From Candidatus Latescibacter anaerobius SCGC AAA252-E07 (GTDB lineage Bacteria > Latescibacterota > Latescibacteria > Latescibacterales > Latescibacteraceae), in NCBI GenBank assembly GCA_000403035.1, contig AQSL01000136.1:1-28456 (forward strand): a DNA stretch of 28,456 nt, written 5' to 3'. Below the pieces are notes generated by a model. The model did no database searches and was not told the DNA's origin. It was given only the letters and a program-made list of their open reading frames with translations. Position numbers and translations under genes: made by a program. This document shows, one piece after another, positions 15,592 to 24,196 of this stretch; position 1 is the stretch's first letter, and the number at the start of each line of letters is the position of its first letter.

Positions 15592-16563
15592 ATGAAAAAA
15601 TGGTATGTGGGAGTAGATTTAGGAGGAACCAATGTTCGTTCGGGACTGGTTGACGAAGAAGGAAACATAGAAAGCCGGGATAAAAGAAAATCTCTTCCCC
15701 GGGTATCGGCCGAGGCGCCGGTAAAACAGATCGTTGATTCGATAACGAAAGTCGTTCATGAGGGTGGAGTACCTTTTTCGGATATCAGGGGAATAGGCAT
15801 CGGTTCACCGGGTCCGCTCAGCGCAAAGGAAGGTAAAATACTGAAAGCCGGGAATCTTCCGCACTGGGATAATTTCCCGCTCGCGGCGGTTATAAAGGAA
15901 AAGGTTGGAGTTAACACGTATATACAGAACGATGCCAATTTATTTGCCTATGGAGAATGGTGGAAAGGCGCCGGACAGGGTATGGATGATTTTTATGCCA
16001 TTACTCTCGGAACCGGGATTGGAGGCGGCGCTGTCTGCGGGGGGAAACTCCTTACCGGTTTTAACGACAATGCGTCCGAAATCGGGCATACATCCATTGA
16101 TTATAACGGTCCCCAGTGCTGGTGCGGGCAGAGAGGTTGTCTCGAACTGTATTCGTCTGCCACGGGTCTTGTACGGATGACAAACGAAGCTCTGGTGAAC
16201 GACCATATAAAATCTTCCCTTGAAATGTATCGTGGTAAACCGGAAGAGCTGAATTCGAAGATTATTTTTGAGGCTGCGCAAAACGGTGATGAATTTGCAC
16301 GGGCAATGTTTGATAAGGCGGGTTATTTGCTGGGTTTGGGTATTGTAAATGCGCTCAATTTTCTCAATTTCGAGAGGATTGCCATTGGCGGCGGCCTTGC
16401 GCAATCAGGCGACCTGATATTTGAACCCGCCCGTCGTGCCCTTTCAGAACGGGGGTTCAGTTCGTACAACTACCTGGTGAGTATCGTCCCCGCAGCCATA
16501 CCTGATGAGGCCGGTATACTGGGAGCTGTAAAGATGGTTATCGACATGGAGGTAGGTTCCTGA
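15592..16563 (+). CDS. ROK-family sugar kinase (glucokinase-like)
   Basis: 323-residue cytoplasmic ROK kinase, most likely phosphorylating glucose or an amino sugar with ATP. The phosphate-binding loop DLGGTNVRSG starts at D9; GIGSPGPLS follows at about 69-77; the catalytic base D114 lies in QNDANLFAYGEWW; TLGTGIGGG is the second phosphate loop. The ROK zinc site H166, C176, C178 and C183 is complete (EIGHTSID then CWCGQRGCLE). There is no N-terminal helix-turn-helix, so this is an enzyme and not a NagC-type repressor. AAGGT lies 6 bases before the ATG at 15592; an in-frame TTG at 15577 is less likely. The next gene overlaps its stop codon. Proximity to glmS suggests N-acetylglucosamine or glucosamine as possible substrates. 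Confidence 0.9.
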   Translation: MKKWYVGVDLGGTNVRSGLVDEEGNIESRDKRKSLPRVSAEAPVKQIVDSITKVVHEGGVPFSDIRGIGIGSPGPLSAKEGKILKAGNLPHWDNFPLAAVIKEKVGVNTYIQNDANLFAYGEWWKGAGQGMDDFYAITLGTGIGGGAVCGGKLLTGFNDNASEIGHTSIDYNGPQCWCGQRGCLELYSSATGLVRMTNEALVNDHIKSSLEMYRGKPEELNSKIIFEAAQNGDEFARAMFDKAGYLLGLGIVNALNFLNFERIAIGGGLAQSGDLIFEPARRALSERGFSSYNYLVSIVPAAIPDEAGILGAVKMVIDMEVGS

Positions 16564-17078
16564 AACTCATATTTTCTCTTTTAATTCTGGTATGTGCCGT
16601 TTTTGGTACTGTACAGAGCGCTTTCTCGAGCGAGGCGCTTCACTTTTCTCCGATTGTTTCACCATATAACTCGGATAACGGCACCGGCAGAGAATCCAGT
16701 CAAAACAACGACGTAATCACAATAACCGGTGACAGTCTCCGGGTTTCTTCATACCTGCGGGTGAAACCATCGACCGCAATGTACCATTCTCTCTTTTTGC
16801 CCGGATGGGGACAGATAAACAACGGAAAAAAGAAAAAAGCCGCATTTTTTATCCTGGCTGAGATGGTTTGCATCGGCGGGTATCTCTATGTAAATTATGA
16901 TATCAGACATGGCGATTATACCGCATGGGAAAAGGATAATCTTCGAACCGACAGGAATACGTTTCTCTTGTACTGGATAGTTTCCAAGTTTTTCGGGATA
17001 GTTGATGCGTATGTTGATGCACAGTTTGCGGATTATAATGTCCGCGATATAACGCCGGCAGACCTGAAGAAAGATTGA
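16560..17078 (+). CDS. Secreted/membrane DUF5683-like protein, CTG start
   Basis: Read from CTG at 16560 this gives a 172-residue protein starting (M)KLIFSLLILVCAVFGTVQSA, a clear signal peptide. GGAGGT (16548-16553) is 6 bases upstream, and the CTG overlaps the ROK TGA as CTGA, so coupled initiation at CTG fits. Starting at the first ATG (16761) would give only 105 residues and lose the signal. The mature part has HSLFLPGWGQINNGKKKKAA, a hydrophobic segment (FFILAEMVCIGGYLYVNY) and a C-terminal IVDAYVDAQFADY, the DUF5683 pattern of LPGWGQ plus two membrane spans. It probably sits in the envelope; function unknown. Confidence 0.78.
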   Translation: MKLIFSLLILVCAVFGTVQSAFSSEALHFSPIVSPYNSDNGTGRESSQNNDVITITGDSLRVSSYLRVKPSTAMYHSLFLPGWGQINNGKKKKAAFFILAEMVCIGGYLYVNYDIRHGDYTAWEKDNLRTDRNTFLLYWIVSKFFGIVDAYVDAQFADYNVRDITPADLKKD

Positions 17079-17526
17079 ATTGTTCCCGTGTAAAATATAT
17101 ATCATGCTGTAAATAATAGCTTTCCTCATATTATTATATACATTTTTTATTGATTATTCATACATTTTTGCTTTTCCATATACAAATTGAACAGAACAAG
17201 AAATTCAACGATACTATTGGGTACTGTCAAAAATGTCATGAAAAAATGAAAAAACCGTGGAAATGACGTAACCGTTGAAAAGTCTTTGACTTTACACCAG
17301 TTACTTGGAAAAACGTTGCACGTTTTCCCACATTCCCACAGCTTCAACAACTATTGACATAAGAATTTGTTTTTATATCATGTAAAGTCCCCCTCCGGGG
17401 GATTTAGGGGGCTTATGAAAAAAGGGAGACCATGTGAATTTTTCCAAATTAATAAAAAAACAAATACTTAAGAATATAATAGTGCAAAACTTTTGACAGA
17501 ACTGTACTATCCGACAGGGGGATACC
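17079..17526. other. 448-bp intergenic region with remnants of repeats
   Basis: No intact gene. GTACTGTCAAAA (17221-17232) and TTTTGACAGAAC (17491-17502) are inverted copies with one mismatch, 258 bp apart, like the ends of a small insertion element. Inside are a short palindromic block, CCCCCTCCGGGGG (about 17388-17400), and AAAAACAAATACTTAAGAA (17456-17474), which is identical over 19 bases to 25310-25328 in the large dispersed repeat. The interior codes for nothing convincing on either strand. Confidence 0.5.
17221..17502. mobile_element. Candidate decayed insertion element / MITE
   Basis: Ends GTACTGTCAAAA and its inverted near-copy (11 of 12 positions) bracket about 280 bp without an open reading frame. 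CTGTCAAAA-type ends are seen in several IS families, but I cannot assign one. No target-site duplication is clear. Confidence 0.35.
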
Positions 17527-18468
17527 ATGAAACGACGTACATTTATCACCGGTACTGTCGCCGGAACAGCGGGTTTGTTAACCGGTTCATGTGCCAGAAA
17601 ACCTTCCGGCCCGGAGAAGAAAAAGCTCTTCAGCTTTCTCCATTTTTCAGATGTCCATGTCCAGCCCGAAAAGGGCGCCGCCGAGGGTTTTCTTATGGCG
17701 ATAGAAAAAATGAATTCCCTTAGACCTGATTTTGTAATCAGCGGCGGAGACCTTGTGATGGATACCCTGGAGGCCGATGAACAACGTGCGGTTATGCTCT
17801 ATGATTTATATATCGACTGCCGGAAGAAATTCACGGTGCCTGTCTATGATGTCATGGGTAATCACGAGGTTTTCGGACTTTTTGTTCCGGATAAAGTTTC
17901 TTTGAATCATCCTGAATGGGGAAAGGAGATGTTCAAAAAACGGATCGGAAACGGTGCAACGTACCGGAGTTTTAATCATAAGGGCGTACATTTTGTGCTT
18001 CTCGATTCTATCGGAATAGAAAAAGAAGAGGATAGTCCCGCATCCCGGTACATAGGCGAAATCGGTTCCGAACAGATGGCATGGCTGAGAAACGATCTGG
18101 CAGGTATTGAATCAGGTATGCCTGTTATCGCTGTTGCCCACATCCCGCTGTTTTCGCTGTATGAACAGATTATTTCCGGTCCCACCGCCCAATGGAGTCG
18201 TAGCGGCGTTATCACCGATGGCAAGGAATTGTATGATCTGCTCGTTCAGTACAACTTTCTGGGTTTTTTGGAAGGGCATATACATGTGAACGAACTCTAC
18301 CGGTATAAAGGAGCAAACATTATTGATACAGCCGCCATATGCGGTGCATGGTGGAACGGGCCCCATGACGGTCATCCCGAGGGATTCAATCTGGTGCATG
18401 TCTTTGAGAATGAGATTGAAACCGAATATATTTCGTATGGATGGGATGCAGCACAATACTCTGTATAA
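17527..18468 (+). CDS. Exported calcineurin-like metallophosphoesterase
   Basis: 313 residues. The N-terminus MKRRTFITGTVAGTAGLLTG is a Tat-type signal (twin arginine RRTF) ending near C22, a possible but imperfect lipoprotein site. The metallophosphoesterase metal motifs follow in order: FSDVHV (D42, H44), GGDLV (D75), GNHE (111-114), VAHIPLF and EGHIHVNE (the GHxH motif, here GHIH). It belongs to the Icc/phosphodiesterase-like group and would hydrolyse phosphate mono- or diesters in the periplasm; the substrate is unknown. AGGGGGAT precedes the ATG. It stands alone after a repeat-rich gap. Confidence 0.88.
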   Translation: MKRRTFITGTVAGTAGLLTGSCARKPSGPEKKKLFSFLHFSDVHVQPEKGAAEGFLMAIEKMNSLRPDFVISGGDLVMDTLEADEQRAVMLYDLYIDCRKKFTVPVYDVMGNHEVFGLFVPDKVSLNHPEWGKEMFKKRIGNGATYRSFNHKGVHFVLLDSIGIEKEEDSPASRYIGEIGSEQMAWLRNDLAGIESGMPVIAVAHIPLFSLYEQIISGPTAQWSRSGVITDGKELYDLLVQYNFLGFLEGHIHVNELYRYKGANIIDTAAICGAWWNGPHDGHPEGFNLVHVFENEIETEYISYGWDAAQYSV

Positions 18469-18557
18469 TAACAGGAGAAATTTTTTTAACGAAGCACCTT
18501 ATTTTTCTGAAATTTTTTGCATCTTAGCATCGTCTTACTATAGAGAGGATAGATTTT

Positions 18558-18617
18558 ATGAAAATAAAAATAGCATGGAATTCTTTAATCCTTTTACAAC
18601 AGTTTAGAGGAATCTGA
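18558..18617 (+). CDS. Possible small peptide upstream of the bactofilin-like gene
   Basis: A 19-codon frame, MKIKIAWNSLILLQQFRGI, starts at ATG 18558 behind AGAGGAT with good spacing and ends 25 bp before the next ribosome binding site region. It could be a leader peptide or chance. Nothing else supports it. Confidence 0.2.
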   Translation: MKIKIAWNSLILLQQFRGI

Positions 18618-18642
18618 ATACTCCGGGGAAAAGGAGAAAATT

Positions 18643-19563
18643 ATGAGAAATTCTCGTCTTTTCATGGTGTGCGTTGTAGTATGTTCGGTTCTGTCCGTCC
18701 GGATTGCATGGACAGATACGAATTTTGGCGAAAAAGTTGTGATTAAGTTTGGCCGGACAGTTCGTGATGCTGTATGTTTCGGTGATGATGTCTATGTTTT
18801 TGGCACGGTAAGAAATGATGCGGTATCAATCGGCGGTGATGTTATTGTTGAAAGGTATGGCTGTGTCAACGGGAATGCGGTATCAATCGGCGGTGATGTC
18901 TATGTAAGAAATATGGGTGAGATAAAGAAAGATATCGTCAGTATCGCGGGGAAGACCTATGTTGATCATGGCGGCATTGTTCGCGGCAAAAATGTATCTT
19001 TGTATCCCTCTGACTTTTTTAACGGTGATTTTCCTGGAAATATCCTCAAGATTCTCGTTTTTGGGCCTGTTATCGGTTTGTTCGGTTTCATCGGGTTTAT
19101 TATCTTTTTGTTTGTTTCTCTCTTAAAGATGCTCTTTTTTCTCGCATTGGCAGTGATTATTACCTACTTTTTCCCCAAAAATGTATCCACCATGGCTGAT
19201 TTTACCGGCAAAGAATTCTGGAAATGCTTTTTCCTCGGGCTCGTGGCAATCATAATCATACCTTTCCTGTCTCTTGCCCTTTTGATTACCATACTTGGTA
19301 TTCCGCTCATACCGGTTCTTTTTGTATTTCTTTTTATTGTCTATCTGTATGGAATGATAGGTATATCTCTGTGGATCGGTCAATTAATTCCGGGAGCTGA
19401 AAAAAGGTCTGCTATTTTCAATGTCGTTATCGGTGCACTTATACTGAGTATGATAAAACTAATCCCGGCAATCGGGTTTTTGTTGAAGTTTGCTATTCTT
19501 GCGGTTTCATTCGGAGTAATTATATTCACACGATTCGGAACGCAGAGTACAACAACTGCTTAA
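18643..19563 (+). CDS. Membrane protein with bactofilin-like repeats
   Basis: 306 residues. A signal-anchor (about 1-24) is followed by beta-helix-like repeats at about 45-125: GTVRNDAVSIGGDVIVE, GCVNGNAVSIGGDVYVR and GEIKKDIVSIAGKTYVD. Their AVSIGGDV pattern resembles the polymer-forming (bactofilin / DUF583-like) fold, here exported. The C-terminal half has four hydrophobic stretches (about 138-175, 191-222, 224-246, 262-300). Proteins with this plan are common in FCB genomes and unassigned in function; an envelope scaffold is a guess. AAAAGGAGAAAATT precedes the ATG. Two of the repeats are also identical at DNA level over 25 bases (18818-18842 and 18875-18899), suggesting recent duplication or conversion. 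Confidence 0.7.
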   Translation: MRNSRLFMVCVVVCSVLSVRIAWTDTNFGEKVVIKFGRTVRDAVCFGDDVYVFGTVRNDAVSIGGDVIVERYGCVNGNAVSIGGDVYVRNMGEIKKDIVSIAGKTYVDHGGIVRGKNVSLYPSDFFNGDFPGNILKILVFGPVIGLFGFIGFIIFLFVSLLKMLFFLALAVIITYFFPKNVSTMADFTGKEFWKCFFLGLVAIIIIPFLSLALLITILGIPLIPVLFVFLFIVYLYGMIGISLWIGQLIPGAEKRSAIFNVVIGALILSMIKLIPAIGFLLKFAILAVSFGVIIFTRFGTQSTTTA

Positions 19564-19642
19564 CAAAAAAGTGCGTGTAAAAATGGTAGCATGAAACTCA
19601 GATGATTGCGGATACATTCATGTATACGGTTTATGAAAGAAA

Positions 19643-19683
19643 AGTGCCGGTGGGAGACAAATTGTTAATCTCCTGTCGGCGCT
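19643..19683 (+). terminator. Long hairpin between convergent genes
   Basis: AGTGCCGGTGGGAGA (19643-19657) pairs along its whole 15-base length with TCTCCTGTCGGCGCT (19669-19683) if four G-U pairs are allowed, with an 11-base loop. The G-U pairs form only in plus-strand RNA, so it suits the end of the bactofilin-like gene, but there is no U-tract after it. On the minus strand it is followed by TTTTCTTT, and a weaker stem could terminate ispG. Confidence 0.5.
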
Positions 19684-19770
19684 TGTAGTATATAATTCGG
19701 TGTACAGAAAAATTTCTTTAGAGATTTACTCCGGATTGGTTAATGATCGTTTCATGCCATGTGAATTGTA

Positions 19771-20841
19771 TCAGGTTTTTATCCCGTCAGCTTCAATCAT
19801 AGCAAACAATTCGTCTACAAGTCTGTTTTCCGGAATCTTTGATATTACCACGCCTTTCCTGAATAAAAGGCCGAAACCTTTGCCGCCCGCTATACCGTAG
19901 TCTGCCTCGCGTGCCTCGCCCGGTCCGTTTACAACACAGCCCATTACCGCAATAACGAGCGGTTTTTTCAGGGAAGATGCACGTTTCTCGACTTCTTCCG
20001 CCAGTGAAATAATGTCAATTTCTGTGCGGCCGCAGGTTGGACAGCTTATCACTTCTGCGCCGGAAGACCTGAGTCCCATGGCTTTGAGAATATATATTCC
20101 TGTTTTTACTTCAGCTACCGGGTCGGCTGTCAATGATACCCGTATCGTGTCGCCGATGCCATAAGCAAGAATTGCTCCGATGCCACAGCATGATTTTACT
20201 GTGCCGTATTGTAAGGTTCCGGCTTCGGTTATGCCTATATGAAGGGGATAATTCCTTTTATCAGCGAAAAGGATGTTGGCTTTTATCGTATCAGGGACAT
20301 TGGATGATTTAATCGAAACACAGATATCCTGAAAACCCATTTCATCCATGATATCAACTTCCCCGATAGCGCTCTTTACAAGCGCTTCGGGAGTCGGATG
20401 ACCGTACCGGTCAAGAATTTCCTTTTTGAGTGAGCCGGAATTTACACCGACACGTATTGGCACTCCATGCTCAACGGCAGCACGGACAATCTCCTGAACT
20501 TTTGATGGCGACCCGATGTTGCCGGGATTAATGCGCAGCTTGTCAATACCCGCTTCAATTGCCTGTATTGCCAGATCGTGTTTGAAATGGATGTCGGCGA
20601 CAAGCGGGAAATCAACCTCCTGCCTTATTTCAGCGAGCGCTTTTGCCGCCTCAGAATTCGGAACGGCAATACGAACAAGGTCACATCCTGCAGATGAAAG
20701 GGCTCGTATCTGATCCACGGTTGCCTTTATATCGCATGTATCGGTATTTGTCATGGACTGGATGGAAACCGGGTTCCCTCCGCCTATTTTCAAATTTCTG
20801 ACAGTAATACATCTTGTGTCTTTTCTCGTATACATGGGCAT
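19771..20841 (-). CDS. ispG: 4-hydroxy-3-methylbut-2-enyl diphosphate synthase
   Basis: Penultimate enzyme of the MEP isoprenoid pathway, converting MEcPP to HMBPP with an iron-sulfur cluster. 356 residues, the short bacterial form without the inserted domain. The N-terminus ITVRNLKIGGGNPVSIQSMT followed by NTDTCD is diagnostic. The three cluster cysteines are in SCPTCGRTEID and VMGCVVNGPGEAREAD. AAAGGT precedes the ATG, and the gene starts 3 bp after the mutS2 stop, so it is cotranscribed with mutS2 and cvpA. This implies the organism makes isoprenoids by the MEP route. Confidence 0.96.
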   Translation of the reverse strand: MPMYTRKDTRCITVRNLKIGGGNPVSIQSMTNTDTCDIKATVDQIRALSSAGCDLVRIAVPNSEAAKALAEIRQEVDFPLVADIHFKHDLAIQAIEAGIDKLRINPGNIGSPSKVQEIVRAAVEHGVPIRVGVNSGSLKKEILDRYGHPTPEALVKSAIGEVDIMDEMGFQDICVSIKSSNVPDTIKANILFADKRNYPLHIGITEAGTLQYGTVKSCCGIGAILAYGIGDTIRVSLTADPVAEVKTGIYILKAMGLRSSGAEVISCPTCGRTEIDIISLAEEVEKRASSLKKPLVIAVMGCVVNGPGEAREADYGIAGGKGFGLLFRKGVVISKIPENRLVDELFAMIEADGIKT

Positions 20842-20844
20842 GAT

Positions 20845-23256
20845 TTACCTTTTCAGCGTTACAACGGTTACCCCAAAACTTCCCTCGTTCCAGTTACCGA
20901 GTCTCCATGATTTGACATATTCATGCTTTTCGAGATATTTTCCGATCTTATTCCTCAATGCACCTGTCCCTTTCCCGTGGATTATGTGCGCAGTCTCAAA
21001 TCCCGAAGTGTGAAGAGTGTCAAAAAATATTACGAGCGCATCACGTGCTTCATCAAAAGTCATGCCTCTGAGATCGATTTCCTGCGAAGAAGGTTTCGAA
21101 GAGCGGACATTTATATGTATAGTTTGTGTTTTTTTCTTTTTGGGTAGTTCGCTGAGTGAAAGATCCTTACGGTTCACAATAATGGTTGCCTTGCTTTTAC
21201 CGGCACGAATACGCGCCTTCTCACCATCATCCAGTACCTCCTCGACCACTGCATCAGTCCCGATGCTTTCAACCCAGACTGACATGCCATGTTTTATGGT
21301 AACGACCGGTCTCCATTTTTTCTTCACTTTTTTATGAGATATATGGGTTGCCTTTTCCTTTAAAACCGAGGTTGTTTCTTTTAAATCGGCTTTTGCCGCA
21401 AGGATTGATTCCCGTGAAGCTTTCTTTTCCCGCAGAGATTTGATAATCGATTCTATGCGGCGGTTTGTACTTTCAACTATTTCCTGTGACTCTGCGAGGG
21501 CTTCCGAAAGCAGTTCCTGTTTACGGGCGGTAATGGTTTCCAGTTCAGTTTCAAATTTCTCTTTTGCCGTTTCCATTTTTAACCGTTCGGATTCGGCGGA
21601 TTTTCGTTCCATGTCTGCCTGACGGACATGATCCTCCATCTCACTAATCAAACCCTCGAGACTCTTTTTCTCGTCACCCGCCAGAGATTCGGCAATGCTG
21701 AGAACATCTCCGGGCATACCAATTCTGCCGGCAATTTCAAACGCATACGAAGAACCCGGAATGCCGGTTCTGAGAACGAAAGTCGGTATGAGGTTCTCAT
21801 TGTCGAATTCCATGGAAGCATTGATAACGCCCTCTGTTTCATGAGCGAACACTTTTAAGCCGTCGTGGTGAGTTGTCGCAAGTGTTATTGCGCCGGACCC
21901 GGTGAGTTTTTTCAGGATTGCAAGGGCAATCGCTTCGCCATCTGATGGATTTGTTCCGCCGCCAAGCTCGTCCATGAGTATCAGCGTTCCCGGACCGGCT
22001 TGGTTCAGGATGGTAACTATCTGTTTCATATGCGATGAAAAAGTGCTCAAATCATTTTCAATTGACTGCTCATCGCCGATATCGGCATAAAAGCCGTTCG
22101 GGATAAAAACAGAGGTGTCTTCCCCCGCAGGAACGGGTATTCCTGATAGAGCCATCATTGTCAAAAGCCCTGCTGTCTTGATGGCGACTGTTTTTCCTCC
22201 CGCATTTGGTCCGGTAATAACCATCGTGCGGTAAGACCTGCCGATTTCCATAGTAAGGGGTACTGCTTTTTCACCTTCGGCGCTTTTACGGTATTTCCAG
22301 TCAAGAAGCGGGTGACGGCCGTTTTTAATTGACAGTACGGGTTCGTTATGTATGTTCGGAATGGTTCCTTCAACACTCACTCCAAACCTTGCTTTGGCAA
22401 TAATCATATCGAGGCGGACAAGAAGGTCCTGATTGTGTTCGATATCATTGAGGACAGAAGCGATACGTTCGGTGATATCGGAGAGAATACGCATGATTTC
22501 AATCTGCTCTGCAAGTTCAAGTTCGCGGATCTGATTGTTGCCTTCTATTGTTGCAAGGGGCTCGATAAAGAGCGTTTTCCCCGTCTGTGAACGATCGTGC
22601 ACAGCGCCGGGCATGTTTTTTTTCATCGAGTCGCGAACCGGTATAACGTATCGTCCGTCACGGATTGTCACCGTTCTTTCGCCGATAACTTCATCGGGCA
22701 GTTCAGCAAGAATTTTCTCAACCGTTTTCCTGAGCGAGTTTCTTGTTTTTTTAAGGTCACGGCGTATAGAAAGAAGTTTCGGAGTGGCATCATCGGCAAT
22801 TTCAAAATCCGAAGTGATAACTTTGCGTATATGCTTGACAAGATCGCTCTGGGGTAGTATTCCGCCGGCAATACCGGCAATAACCGGATATTTTACGGCT
22901 TTTTGTTCGAAATACGAGCTAATATCAAATGCCAGTTCAAGGTTATCGGTTACCGCGACAATGTCTTCGACAGCCAGAGTGTTACCCTTGACATGTAAAC
23001 GTGGGAACAGTTCCCTGATATTATGAAAGGATAAACCGGGCAGAGGATCATCGAAACGAAGCGCACGCATGATTTCGTCAACTTCCGTTAAAAGCGCCCG
23101 AACGGTGTCGATATCCTTCCAGGGTGTGATGCATGATATGCCTGCACGGCCTTCTTCCGAATCAGCCAGTGCGGTTATGATTTCTCTGACCCGGTCAAAC
23201 TCGAGAACCTGAAGGGTATGGGGATTATATGATATTGTCGGGATATGATTCTTCAT
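20845..23256 (-). CDS. mutS2: Endonuclease MutS2
   Basis: 803 residues, a typical MutS2. An N-terminal core/clamp region is followed by the ATPase domain with Walker A GPNAGGKT at 349-356 and Walker B LILMDELGGGTNPSDG, then a long coiled coil (about 515-640, rich in E, K and R) and a C-terminal Smr domain (about 725-803) with DLRGMTFDEARDAL and HGKGTGALR. There is no mismatch-recognition domain I. MutS2 proteins suppress recombination and, in some bacteria, act on collided ribosomes. The gene overlaps cvpA by 32 bp and lies 3 bp before ispG. Confidence 0.95.
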   Translation of the reverse strand: MKNHIPTISYNPHTLQVLEFDRVREIITALADSEEGRAGISCITPWKDIDTVRALLTEVDEIMRALRFDDPLPGLSFHNIRELFPRLHVKGNTLAVEDIVAVTDNLELAFDISSYFEQKAVKYPVIAGIAGGILPQSDLVKHIRKVITSDFEIADDATPKLLSIRRDLKKTRNSLRKTVEKILAELPDEVIGERTVTIRDGRYVIPVRDSMKKNMPGAVHDRSQTGKTLFIEPLATIEGNNQIRELELAEQIEIMRILSDITERIASVLNDIEHNQDLLVRLDMIIAKARFGVSVEGTIPNIHNEPVLSIKNGRHPLLDWKYRKSAEGEKAVPLTMEIGRSYRTMVITGPNAGGKTVAIKTAGLLTMMALSGIPVPAGEDTSVFIPNGFYADIGDEQSIENDLSTFSSHMKQIVTILNQAGPGTLILMDELGGGTNPSDGEAIALAILKKLTGSGAITLATTHHDGLKVFAHETEGVINASMEFDNENLIPTFVLRTGIPGSSYAFEIAGRIGMPGDVLSIAESLAGDEKKSLEGLISEMEDHVRQADMERKSAESERLKMETAKEKFETELETITARKQELLSEALAESQEIVESTNRRIESIIKSLREKKASRESILAAKADLKETTSVLKEKATHISHKKVKKKWRPVVTIKHGMSVWVESIGTDAVVEEVLDDGEKARIRAGKSKATIIVNRKDLSLSELPKKKKTQTIHINVRSSKPSSQEIDLRGMTFDEARDALVIFFDTLHTSGFETAHIIHGKGTGALRNKIGKYLEKHEYVKSWRLGNWNEGSFGVTVVTLKR

Positions 23257-23788
23257 CTTTTTTCTTGTCTTGATCCCTCTGGAAAGGGGTGTGTTTTTGA
23301 TAGAGAGGAATTAAGGATTTAAATACAGGGGTAGTTCCGCAAATGAAGGTTTTCATGGTTTTCGCCGTGTTTGATGAATGGTACTGGTTATAAAAAAATG
23401 TTCCGGACGGGGCGAAAGACAATATCAGCGCCAGAATACCGCTCAGGAACAGTGATTTTACTATACCAAACATGCACCCGAGTCCCGAATCGATAAACTT
23501 GATTGGCGTTATCTTAACAAATTTATATAGTATCTCTGCCAGCACATGAAAACCGATTGTAGCAATAATAAAAAATGCAATAAAAACAATGGGAACAGCA
23601 ATCTTCGATGGTATTTTACCGATCAGATGAGCCGTTTCGGCAATATATTTGGAAAAGTAAGCCAGAATAATTATCGTCGCAATAAAACCTGCAAGCTTTA
23701 CCGCCCCACGGAGCAGACCTTCACGGAAACCCGATATGGCAAGACCCAGGGTAACAATAATCAAGAAAAGATCAAAAATATTCAACAT
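23225..23788 (-). CDS. cvpA: CvpA-family membrane protein
   Basis: 187 residues from the ATG at 23788, which has GGGGA 7 bases upstream; a TTG at 23794 is a weaker start. MLNIFDLFLIIVTLGLAISG, the N-terminal first helix, then FREGLLRGAVKLAGF and three further hydrophobic segments make the four-helix CvpA pattern; the C-terminus is hydrophilic. Members are linked to colicin V production, envelope function and purine gene clusters, with no defined activity. A cvpA-mutS2 pair is a common arrangement in bacteria. Confidence 0.85.
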   Translation of the reverse strand: MLNIFDLFLIIVTLGLAISGFREGLLRGAVKLAGFIATIIILAYFSKYIAETAHLIGKIPSKIAVPIVFIAFFIIATIGFHVLAEILYKFVKITPIKFIDSGLGCMFGIVKSLFLSGILALILSFAPSGTFFYNQYHSSNTAKTMKTFICGTTPVFKSLIPLYQKHTPFQRDQDKKKDEESYPDNII

Positions 23789-23827
23789 AATCAATTCCCC
23801 GAAACAATTTTTTCGGTCTCCGGAATT

Positions 23828-23864
23828 AAAAGAAAAGCGGTAGTCAAAAAATGTAGACTACCGC
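23828..23864 (-). terminator. Rho-independent terminator of rpsU
   Basis: On the minus strand GCGGTAGTC (23864-23856), a 10-base loop, GACTACCGC (23845-23837), then TTTTCTTTT (23836-23828). The 9-bp stem is perfect and the U-rich tract follows directly. It lies 34 bp past the rpsU stop and 40 bp before the cvpA start, so cvpA-mutS2-ispG probably need either read-through or their own promoter. Confidence 0.85.
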
Positions 23865-23898
23865 CAGGATTTTGTCAAGTGTTTTGATGCCATGATTA

Positions 23899-24105
23899 TT
23901 AAAGAAATTTACCGTTAAATACTTTTTCCAGTTTCATTCTCTTACGTTTTGCCGCATTAATCTTACGTTTTCTTTTTTCACTGGGTTTTTCAAAATGCTG
24001 ATGTTTTTTCATGTCAGAGATAATACCTGCTTTTTCACAGGATTTTTTGAATCGTTTTAAAGCTTTTTCAAAGGGTTCTTCTGATTTCACAATAACACCC
24101 GGCAT
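23899..24105 (-). CDS. rpsU: 30S ribosomal protein S21
   Basis: 68-residue basic protein of the small ribosomal subunit, needed near the anti-Shine-Dalgarno region of 16S rRNA. MPGVIVKSEEPFEKALKRFK followed by KSCEKAGIISDMKKHQHFEK and a lysine/arginine-rich tail are characteristic. GGGAGGTG lies 10 bases before the ATG. The gene is bracketed by its own promoter and terminator. Confidence 0.97.
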   Translation of the reverse strand: MPGVIVKSEEPFEKALKRFKKSCEKAGIISDMKKHQHFEKPSEKRKRKINAAKRKRMKLEKVFNGKFL

Positions 24106-24167
24106 ATATTGAAAACACCTCCCTGTTTTATTTAATGTACCGTTTAATATTAGATAATTTATGTATA

Positions 24168-24196
24168 ATTATAACATTAGTAATTACATTTTGCAA
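24168..24196 (-). promoter_or_regulatory. Promoter of rpsU
   Basis: Minus-strand TTGCAA (24196-24191), a 17-base spacer and TATAAT (24173-24168). Predicted start near 24161, leaving a leader of about 55 bases before the ATG. Confidence 0.65.

Noticed and set aside
17147..17350. 67-codon minus-strand frame considered as a transposase fragment
   Set aside because: No DDE or helix-turn-helix pattern; it lies inside the candidate decayed element but is not itself recognisable.
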